From NCBI GenBank assembly GCA_023142905.1, contig JAGLIP010000056.1, positions 1-6,148 of the forward strand: a stretch of 6,148 nucleotides of DNA. The letters run 5' to 3'. The translations under genes were made by a program, and so were the position numbers. Below are positions 1-4,439 of this stretch, piece by piece. Every line of letters starts with the position of its first letter. Positions within the stretch are counted from its first letter, which is position 1. This stretch comes from Candidatus Aenigmatarchaeota archaeon (GTDB lineage Archaea; EX4484-52; B79-G9). Below the pieces are notes generated by a model. The model made no database searches. It was not told the origin of the DNA and saw nothing but the letters and a program-made list of their open reading frames with translations.

Positions 1-113
1 GTATTAACCCAATCAGGAATAAAAGTCCCGTCGCCCAACGTGATGCCTCTGGCAGTGAAATATGGGGAAATATAACGAAATAAATCTTTTACTGATGCGC
101 TATCGATACCCAT
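1..113 (-). CDS. N-terminal fragment of an unrecognised protein, cut by the window edge
   Basis: An open frame of 37 codons starts at the ATG at 113-111 and runs leftward out of the window. An in-frame TAG lies three codons upstream, so this ATG is the only likely start. The peptide begins MGIDSASVKDLFRYISPYF and continues through ARGITLGDGTFIPDWVN. It reads like real protein, with alternating hydrophobic and polar residues and no low complexity, but I do not recognise the family. A TATA-like TTATAA (133-138) lies about 20-25 bp upstream of the ATG and there is no Shine-Dalgarno, which fits a leaderless archaeal transcript. The codons for GDGTF lie in a 17-bp sequence identical to the 3' end of the tRNA-Tyr gene (see repeat 20-36). 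It is therefore unclear whether the frame is an intact host gene or one that crosses an integration junction. With only 37 codons visible, reality of the gene is likely but not certain. Confidence 0.5.
   Translation of the reverse strand, partial: MGIDSASVKDLFRYISPYFTARGITLGDGTFIPDWVN
20..36. repeat. 17-bp direct repeat of the tRNA-Tyr 3' end, possible att site (left copy)
   Basis: taaaagtcccgtcgccc here is identical to 1553-1569, in the same orientation. In the right copy these bases are six 3'-flanking bases, discriminator A73 (overlapping), the 3' acceptor strand and three T-stem bases of tRNA-Tyr. The left copy has no T arm or other tRNA part next to it, so it is not a second tRNA. The match ends abruptly on both sides. 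A 17-base match to this exact site is very unlikely by chance in 6 kb. Archaeal integrases commonly recombine at tRNA 3' ends and leave such a partial copy at the far end of the element. The role as attachment site is inferred. Confidence 0.55.
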
Positions 114-132
114 AGAACACTATGTTATCGAC

Positions 133-138
133 TTATAA
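133..138 (-). promoter_or_regulatory. TATA box for the leftward partial gene
   Basis: TTATAA, preceded on the minus strand by AAAGCA as a possible BRE. Nineteen bases separate it from the ATG at 113, the spacing expected for transcription starting at or next to the start codon. Confidence 0.4.
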
Positions 139-150
139 TGCTTTCTATTC

Positions 151-166
151 TAATATACCTAAATAC
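151..166 (+). promoter_or_regulatory. Probable TATA region for the cysteine-rich secreted protein
   Basis: The stretch taatatacctaaatac holds two overlapping TATA-like elements (151-158 and 160-166), 45-60 bp upstream of the ATG at 211. Initiation about 25 bp downstream would give a 5' leader of roughly 20-35 nt. No convincing Shine-Dalgarno is seen before the ATG; only aagag at 197-201 is purine-rich. The 97-bp gap is shared with the divergent gene on the left. Confidence 0.35.
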
Positions 167-210
167 TGGGGGCACAAAGATAGCTTAGAATTGACCAAGA
201 GTTTGTTCAT

Positions 211-1419
211 ATGAAAAATAAATATGTGTATTTTTTTGTTGTGTTTCTTGTAACTGTGTCTTTGATTTTTGTTTTTACCTCTAACGATGCCGAAGCCAGA
301 AGAGGATGTTGTTCACATCATGGAGGGGTTTGTGGGCATGCGTGTTGTGATGGTTCACCGTTATCATCCAAATGCGGAGGCGGGGGATATATTACAATAG
401 CTAATTTGCCTTTGGGTGCTTCTTGCTCTAATTCTAAAGAATGTAGTAATAGTTTAATTTGTGTTGATTATGGCTGTCAAGAATCTCCTACGGGTGAAAA
501 AAGATTAAGTAATATCGGTGAAAAATGCACAAAACAAAATGAATGTGATGGATATAATTGGAACGTATTATGTAGGGAAAATATATGTACGAAAATCAGG
601 CATAAACAAGAATATGAATCGTGTACTTTTGATGAAGAATGCGGATATACTTTTAAATGTAAAAACAATGAATGTCGTGATGAGAACCTTCGTTTTAAAG
701 GTGAAGAATGCGATTATCTCTACAAGTGTGATGATGGTTTAGCGTGTGTGAATTCCAAATGTAGAACGCCAAAAGAGTTAGGTGAAAAATGCAAATCAAA
801 TGCAGAATGCAGTTCGACATTTGAGCAAAGAGTATCTTGTGTGCTTGGAACATGTATGCGCGTACACCATAAAGAAAAAAACGAAACCTGCGATTACGAT
901 ATGCAATGCAAATATGGGCTTACATGCAAAAAAAACAGGTGCTTGGACGAATACGCTAGTTTTGATGGAGAAAGATGTAGTTTCCTTTACTGGTGTAGTG
1001 ACGGTGTGTGTATTCAGGGAGTTTGTCGTAGTTCTTATTGTGGGGACCATTCTTGCGGCGAAGACGAAACATGTTCGAATTGTGCCTCTGATTGTGGGTG
1101 CGGTGCTGATGAATATTGTAATTCCGGTGTCTGCAAACAAAAATGCGGTAATGGGATTTGCGAAAAAGGAGAAATGTGTAGTGAAGATAGTTGCTGTGCT
1201 GGGTTGTTGGTTGATATGAAAAAAGACGATAACCATTGTGGCTGGTGTCATGTAGTTTGTCCTTCAGGCACTTCATGTATTGATAGTGCATGTACGTGGA
1301 ATCCCGCCCCCAACCCAATAGAGCATTCAACTCCAACAGCACATTCAACAACGAAGAGAACTTCAGATCAAAGTCTATTCGACATCATAAGAAAAGTATT
1401 ATCTCTTTTTAATTTTTAA
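211..1419 (+). CDS. Secreted cysteine-rich multi-module protein (Dickkopf-like, CGDG-type and Stig1-like motifs)
   Basis: The 402-aa product starts with a signal peptide: a lysine-containing n-region, hydrophobic residues 6-22, and a likely cut near A27-A29. It has 52 cysteines (13%), almost certainly disulfide-bonded outside the cell. Residues 31-55 carry a GCCSHHGGVCG...CCDG...KC motif that I recall from small secreted bacterial proteins. Seven four-cysteine modules follow (first Cys at 72, 106, 138, 167, 194, 227, 256). Their spacing is C-x5-C-x5-C-x4-C, with only the second loop varying (4, 5, 8 or 9 residues). Each is typically preceded by GE-x-C, like Dickkopf or prokineticin half-domains. 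Residues 277-297 hold CGDHSCGEDETC-x2-C-x3-CGCG, and 312-323 a second copy, CGNGICEKGEMC. Residues 338-361 match the Stig1-type pattern (DDNHCGWC, then CPSGTSC and a final C). A Pro/Ser/Thr-rich linker (364-387) and a short amphipathic tail end it. There is no membrane anchor. Function is unknown; ligand binding or adhesion is a guess. It lies alone between tRNA-derived repeats. Confidence 0.9.
   Translation: MKNKYVYFFVVFLVTVSLIFVFTSNDAEARRGCCSHHGGVCGHACCDGSPLSSKCGGGGYITIANLPLGASCSNSKECSNSLICVDYGCQESPTGEKRLSNIGEKCTKQNECDGYNWNVLCRENICTKIRHKQEYESCTFDEECGYTFKCKNNECRDENLRFKGEECDYLYKCDDGLACVNSKCRTPKELGEKCKSNAECSSTFEQRVSCVLGTCMRVHHKEKNETCDYDMQCKYGLTCKKNRCLDEYASFDGERCSFLYWCSDGVCIQGVCRSSYCGDHSCGEDETCSNCASDCGCGADEYCNSGVCKQKCGNGICEKGEMCSEDSCCAGLLVDMKKDDNHCGWCHVVCPSGTSCIDSACTWNPAPNPIEHSTPTAHSTTKRTSDQSLFDIIRKVLSLFNF
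514..1029 (+). repeat. Internal tandem duplication of a three-module cysteine block
   Basis: Residues 102-189 (modules 2-4) and 190-273 (modules 5-7) align as two copies with a constant offset of 88-89 residues. The paired landmarks are IGEKC/LGEKC, RHKQEYESC/HHKEKNETC and FKGEEC/FDGERC. The elongated second loop recurs in the first module of each triplet (8 and 9 residues). This shows that a three-module unit of about 265 bp was duplicated after the single-module expansion. DNA identity between the copies is now only moderate, so the event is not recent. Confidence 0.75.
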
Positions 1420-1462
1420 TTCATTAAAGAAATATTCTAATTTTGGGGTAAATATCTAAGGA

Positions 1463-1469
1463 TTTTTTT
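1463..1469 (+). terminator. Oligo-T terminator after the cysteine-rich gene
   Basis: A run of seven T, 44 bp after the stop codon at 1417-1419, is the type of signal that ends archaeal transcription without a hairpin. More T-rich sequence overlaps the end of the gene (1408-1419). A short inverted repeat, CATTGT-TTT-ACAATG (1496-1510), follows and could add to it. I see nothing else in 1420-1552. Confidence 0.45.
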
Positions 1470-1552
1470 CATATGGGTTCTTACGATTTTATAAACATTG
1501 TTTTACAATGCCCCGGTCTATAATTACGACCTTTTACGGGTTTGAACGATAT

Positions 1553-1569
1553 TAAAAGTCCCGTCGCCC
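1553..1569. repeat. 17-bp direct repeat overlapping the tRNA-Tyr 3' end, possible att site (right copy)
   Basis: Identical to 20-36. It covers six bases downstream of the tRNA, A73, the seven-base 3' acceptor strand and three T-stem bases. With the intact tRNA lying to the right, the left-hand DNA (37-1552) sits where an integrated element would. The attachment-site role is inferred. Confidence 0.55.
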
Positions 1570-1689
1570 GGATTTGAACCGGGAACAACTCGGTAACTGA
1601 AACGATATACGAATACTCGCTAATCCGAAGCACACGCGTATGCGCGTACTTTTCTACAGCCAAGCACTCTACCATTGAGTTACGACGGG
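1559..1689 (-). tRNA. tRNA-Tyr (anticodon GTA) with a 59-nt intron
   Basis: Read on the minus strand, the cloverleaf is complete. The acceptor stem is CCCGTCG/CGACGGG (1683-1689 with 1560-1566), followed by TA and a D stem ACTC/GAGT with loop AATGGTA. The anticodon stem is CTTGG/CCGAG with one T-G wobble, and the spliced loop is CTGTAGA with anticodon GTA at 1657-1655. The variable region is TTGTT, and the T arm is CCCGG-TTCAAAT-CCGGG. Base 73 is A (1559) and no CCA is encoded. Mature length is 72 nt before CCA addition. The C1-G72 pair is the identity element of archaeal and eukaryotic tRNA-Tyr and supports the anticodon reading. An intron interrupts the anticodon loop between positions 37 and 38. 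A short CTTTT follows the 3' end and may act as terminator. Confidence 0.93.
1595..1653 (-). other. tRNA-Tyr intron (archaeal, position 37/38)
   Basis: The 59-nt intron starts with A (1653) and ends with TT (1596-1595). Removing it restores a seven-base loop. The splice-site fold approximates a bulge-helix-bulge. CTGT (1659-1656) faces TCAG near the intron end, giving three pairs plus a T-T mismatch. This is flanked by the three-base bulges AG|A and TT|A, each cut after its second base. The central helix is one pair short of the strict motif, so it is a relaxed BHB. Inside, ACGCG-CATA-CGCGT forms a five-pair hairpin. The expected enzyme is the archaeal tRNA-splicing endonuclease. Confidence 0.85.
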
Positions 1690-1706
1690 TTTGTGTAAAA
1701 AACACA

Positions 1707-1715
1707 GATAATAAG
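1707..1715 (-). promoter_or_regulatory. TATA box for tRNA-Tyr
   Basis: CTTATTATC on the minus strand lies about 20-27 bp upstream of the tRNA 5' end. Between them, TGTGT-AAAAA-ACACA (1692-1706) is a small inverted repeat immediately before the mature tRNA. If transcription starts close to the tRNA, the leader is very short. Confidence 0.4.
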
Positions 1716-1817
1716 TATCGTCTATTGAATGTTTAAATATTTTAAAGATTTCTTTGTTTTTGTCAATTTAGATAGAATATATTCCAGATTTCAAAATAAT
1801 GAACATCAATTTCTTAG

Positions 1818-1822
1818 AAAAA
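1818..1822 (-). terminator. Possible oligo-T terminator after the Ig-like membrane protein
   Basis: On the minus strand the stop codon (1828-1826) is followed after three bases by TTTTT (1822-1818). The stretch from 1690 to 1825 is otherwise AT-rich, with no open frame that looks coding. It holds only this signal and the tRNA promoter. Confidence 0.3.
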
Positions 1823-1825
1823 TAC

Positions 1826-3220
1826 TTAATCCATACTCACTTTCGCAGATATTCCTGTATATTTCTTGCCTTTTTTATCCACGGCGGTTATTTCTGCTTC
1901 CGGAAGCTCAATTCCACCCACGACATCCAAAAGCGGCTTTATCCGATATGATACGACCCGCTCTTCGCCGGGATTCAGCTGGCCTAATTTCCATGTGATT
2001 TCTGTTCCATTTTTGTGCTTTCTTTTTGTTGTTGGCTTAAGTGTGTCCTTTTTCTCTACAAACTGAAGCACTGTTGGTATAAAATCTTTTACAGTTACTG
2101 ATTTTAGCTCTTTTTTGCTCCTGTTTTTTATCTCAATGTGGATGGCGTGCTCAAGGCCTTTTTTGTAGTTCTTCTTTGCTATGTGCGGGCGCTCAAGCTC
2201 TGCCAAAATAACAGAAAATAATGCAATCAATAATATTGCAAGAATATAATACATCCAGTAATTTACTTTGTATTTAACGGTGCATGTCTCATTCGGCAGA
2301 AGTGTGCATTCCCAAACATATTCTTTGTCTCCGGTCTCAAAACTTCTTTTTGGCTCTTCGGTAAATACATAAAGCCAGTCAAACCCGAAAAGAGGCCTGC
2401 TGATTTTTAGGACGCCTTCGCTGTTTCCTGTGTTTCTGCCCTCAATGACCACGGTCTTGTAGAATATATTACTGTCTGTTGACTCTTTTGTGTTGAATAT
2501 CTCTTTTTCTGTAATTGTAAATGTTGTTGTATTTTTGCCGATGGTTTCTCCAAGGTCATTGTATGATGTCGCAGATACCACATACAGGCCTTTTGCAGTG
2601 TATTTATCAAATGAAAATTCTTTAGATCCAGTATTCTCTTTTTTTATGCTGATTGTCCCCAAATCTATTGTGGCTGTCTTGTTTGCGTTTGTTCCGGTTA
2701 CTTCAAGATCAACAGAAACAACTCCGGAATCAAGAGTGCCAATATTTTTTACGCCGGCAATAATTGTTACGGGCTCACCGGGTTCGTATATTTTCTTTTC
2801 ACTTTTAACTATTGTAAGCTCAAGCTCGGCTCTGCGCATAACATATACGACGAATTTTTTTATGAAAACGCCTGCATCTGTCTCAACTTTAAATTCAAAA
2901 GGATAGTTGTCCGGTGCAGTTCCATATGTGGGGGTTATGTAAAAATCAATAGATTTTATTTCGCCTTTATTCAGATACAGATTGTGATTCGATACAGTTA
3001 TCCACGCGCTTTTGTCTGCACCTTCAATAAATATTGTGCTGTTTAAGTCTAGTGTATATTTGTTTGAAATAACTGCGGTGTATTTTATGGGCTCTCCGGA
3101 ATAGGTTGCATCTGTTTTGGAAGAAATGCTTATTTCCACAGCATCTGTTGCAAAGACGAAACCGGAAAATATAACCATTGCAAGAATAAATGAAGTTGAA
3201 AAAATACTATTTTTTGACAC
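1826..3220 (-). CDS. Membrane-anchored surface protein with Ig-like ectodomains and a DUF11/CARDB-like cytoplasmic domain
   Basis: I chose the GTG at 3220 as start because GGTG lies six bases upstream and the product (464 aa) then opens with a compact signal peptide (residues 1-24, hydrophobic 9-23, ending FVFA). TTG at 3232 or GTG at 3229 would add one to four residues. The ectodomain (25-320) looks like successive beta-sandwich domains, at about 27-127, 129-237 and 240-318. The second carries the EPGEPVTIIAGVKNIGT pattern typical of CARDB/NEW-type archaeal surface domains. NxS/T sequons are at 60, 180, 230 and 310. Cysteines 305 and 313 could form one disulfide near the membrane. One transmembrane helix (321-342) follows, then a lysine-rich stretch, which points to a cytoplasmic tail by the positive-inside rule. 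That tail (346-464) itself looks like a DUF11-type beta domain (VTVKDFIP, then LGQLNPGEERVVSYRI). Function is unknown; an S-layer-associated or envelope-assembly role is only a guess. Confidence 0.85.
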   Translation of the reverse strand: MSKNSIFSTSFILAMVIFSGFVFATDAVEISISSKTDATYSGEPIKYTAVISNKYTLDLNSTIFIEGADKSAWITVSNHNLYLNKGEIKSIDFYITPTYGTAPDNYPFEFKVETDAGVFIKKFVVYVMRRAELELTIVKSEKKIYEPGEPVTIIAGVKNIGTLDSGVVSVDLEVTGTNANKTATIDLGTISIKKENTGSKEFSFDKYTAKGLYVVSATSYNDLGETIGKNTTTFTITEKEIFNTKESTDSNIFYKTVVIEGRNTGNSEGVLKISRPLFGFDWLYVFTEEPKRSFETGDKEYVWECTLLPNETCTVKYKVNYWMYYILAILLIALFSVILAELERPHIAKKNYKKGLEHAIHIEIKNRSKKELKSVTVKDFIPTVLQFVEKKDTLKPTTKRKHKNGTEITWKLGQLNPGEERVVSYRIKPLLDVVGGIELPEAEITAVDKKGKKYTGISAKVSMD

Positions 3221-3284
3221 GGGAAACACCAAAAAGCGATGCGTGATTTTGCAATGCCTCTTATATTAATATATTGTTACAGAT

Positions 3285-3295
3285 GATTTATATAG
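3285..3295 (-). promoter_or_regulatory. Strong TATA box upstream of the Ig-like membrane protein
   Basis: On the minus strand GAAA followed by CTATATAAATC forms a good BRE/TATA match. Initiation would fall near 3264, giving a leader of about 30-45 nt. A second AT-rich element (3263-3278) lies closer and would give a 10-25 nt leader. Either shows that this gene can be transcribed separately from the upstream 113-aa gene, 107-120 bp away. Confidence 0.5.
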
Positions 3296-3339
3296 TTTCT
3301 CTCAAGTAGGTTGTATCTTGTAAAATAATTTATGTTGTA

Positions 3340-3681
3340 TCAATGAAACAAGTGCTTCAAATCTTTTGTGTGTATAAGACGCTTGCCGTCATGCTCGTAA
3401 AAGTGCTTTAAGAAAACTCTAAGCACATCATTTGGCTCGTATGTTTTCATCATCTTTTCAAGCTCTGCTATGTGGTGCCTGCCATGGGGGCGCTCACAAA
3501 AGCGAAGCATTGCCTCGATTTCTGTGTCATTCAGCTCATTGAAGTGTGCTGCGAATTTAGAGTTTGGATGTTTTGAAACTATTTCGCGAAGCTTTTGTAT
3601 ATGGTTGGGCAAATCATAGTTTATCATATTTTCGTCAGTTATGACCGATAAAATTTCTTTTGAAAATGCGTTTTCGGGCAT
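3340..3681 (-). CDS. Small histidine-rich hypothetical protein, probably helical
   Basis: 113 aa, starting at the ATG at 3681-3679 and ending with TGA. I do not recognise a family. It has no signal peptide or membrane segment, so it is probably cytoplasmic. Charged and amphipathic stretches such as HIQKLREIVSKH (27-38) and AELEKMMKTYEPNDVLRVFL (72-91) suggest an all-helical fold. Histidine is unusually frequent (11 of 113), with a cluster PHGRHH at 65-70 and more at 93, 97, 104, 110 and the C-terminus. The single cysteine (C62) lies beside that cluster, and metal binding is possible but unproven. A start codon about 25 bp from the shared TATA element (3701-3712) suggests a leaderless mRNA. 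It diverges from Dph6, with only 49 bp between them. Confidence 0.75.
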   Translation of the reverse strand: MPENAFSKEILSVITDENMINYDLPNHIQKLREIVSKHPNSKFAAHFNELNDTEIEAMLRFCERPHGRHHIAELEKMMKTYEPNDVLRVFLKHFYEHDGKRLIHTKDLKHLFH

Positions 3682-3700
3682 AAAAGTATATACGCGTCAG

Positions 3701-3712
3701 ATTTATTAAATT
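3701..3712. promoter_or_regulatory. Shared near-palindromic TATA element between divergent genes
   Basis: ATTTATTAAATT reads as a TATA-like box on both strands. Its centre (about 3706.5) is 24.5 bp from the ATG at 3731 and 25.5 bp from the ATG at 3681. Those are the distances expected for leaderless transcription in each direction. No other good TATA box at the right distance lies in the 49-bp gap; GTATATAC at 3686-3693 is too near the leftward start. Neither gene has a Shine-Dalgarno. Confidence 0.5.
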
Positions 3713-3730
3713 AGCGCCTAACTTAAACTC

Positions 3731-4429
3731 ATGAAATTAGCAGCGCTTGTATCCGGCGGGAAGGATTCTATTTATGCAGCTTATGTGATACAAAAACAGG
3801 GGCACGAAATAAAATACCTGCTTTCAATGACGCCTAAACGAACCGACAGCTACATGTTTCACCACCCGAATATCCATCTTGTTGATACAATCGCAAAAGT
3901 CATGAATATCCCGTTAATCAAAGGAACTACTAAAGGTGAAAAAGAAAAAGAGCTTGAGGACCTTGAAGATTTGATTGTGAAAGTAAAACACCAAGTTGAC
4001 GGCATTGTTACAGGTGCTCTTGCAAGCAAGTACCAAAAGGAGAGAATTGATGCAATCTGCCAGAAACACGGGCTTAAAAGTATATCACCTTTGTGGGGCA
4101 AAAATCCTAAAGAGTATTTATGCGAACTTCTTGAAAATAATTTTTCTGTGATGATAACGGCTGTTGCAGCAGACGGGCTTGATGCGACATGGCTTGGTCG
4201 AACAATTGACAAAAAAGCAATTGAAGACCTTGAAAAGATAAATAATCGTGTTGGGATTCATATGGGTGGTGAAGGCGGTGAGTTTGAGACGCTGGTCATT
4301 GGCTGCCCAATGTATGATAGAAAAATAACTGTTGTTTCGGCAGAGAAAATCTGGGCTAATGGATGCGGAATATATAAGATTGATGAAGTGAAACTGGTTG
4401 ATAAAAACTATATATACAAAGACCGATAA
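3731..4429 (+). CDS. dph6: Diphthine--ammonia ligase (Dph6 / ATP-PPase family)
   Basis: This 232-aa enzyme catalyses the last step of diphthamide synthesis: ATP-dependent amidation of diphthine on the conserved histidine of elongation factor 2, in the cytoplasm. The length is typical for single-domain archaeal members. The PP-loop SGGKDS is at residues 8-13, followed by the usual YMFHHPN (41-47). GALASKYQKERID (95-107) and the PLW of residues 120-122 are family signatures, and MGGEGGEFET (178-187) is the conserved glycine-rich motif near the C-terminal end of the domain. No key motif is missing. The ATG at 3731 gives the start directly before MKLAALVSGGKDS, leaving no room for a later one. 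The TATA element at 3701-3712 predicts a leaderless mRNA. The lipoprotein gene begins ten bases after the stop, so the two probably form an operon. The family is sure; the substrate is inferred from archaeal relatives. Confidence 0.93.
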   Translation: MKLAALVSGGKDSIYAAYVIQKQGHEIKYLLSMTPKRTDSYMFHHPNIHLVDTIAKVMNIPLIKGTTKGEKEKELEDLEDLIVKVKHQVDGIVTGALASKYQKERIDAICQKHGLKSISPLWGKNPKEYLCELLENNFSVMITAVAADGLDATWLGRTIDKKAIEDLEKINNRVGIHMGGEGGEFETLVIGCPMYDRKITVVSAEKIWANGCGIYKIDEVKLVDKNYIYKDR

Positions 4430-4439
4430 AATACATCTA

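Noticed and set aside
20..60. A second tRNA gene at the left repeat copy
   Set aside because: Only the acceptor 3' strand and three T-stem bases are present; the following bases do not form a T arm, anticodon arm or D arm.
514..1029. CRISPR array suggested by regularly spaced repeats
   Set aside because: The periodicity is in protein modules with diverged DNA, lies in a coding frame, and there are no identical direct repeats with unique spacers.
796..1351. Minus-strand and other-frame open frames inside the cysteine-rich gene
   Set aside because: They overlap a clearly coding gene with regular cysteine spacing and a signal peptide; their peptides show no domain or sensible composition.
1538..1548. 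Possible extra tRNA remnant downstream of tRNA-Tyr (minus-strand GTTCAAACCCG resembles a B box)
   Set aside because: No T stem pairs around it and no other tRNA arm can be found nearby; the resemblance is to the short T-loop consensus only.
1481..1705. Minus-strand open frame of 74 codons across the tRNA
   Set aside because: It is explained by the tRNA-Tyr gene; the peptide is just the tRNA and its intron read as codons.
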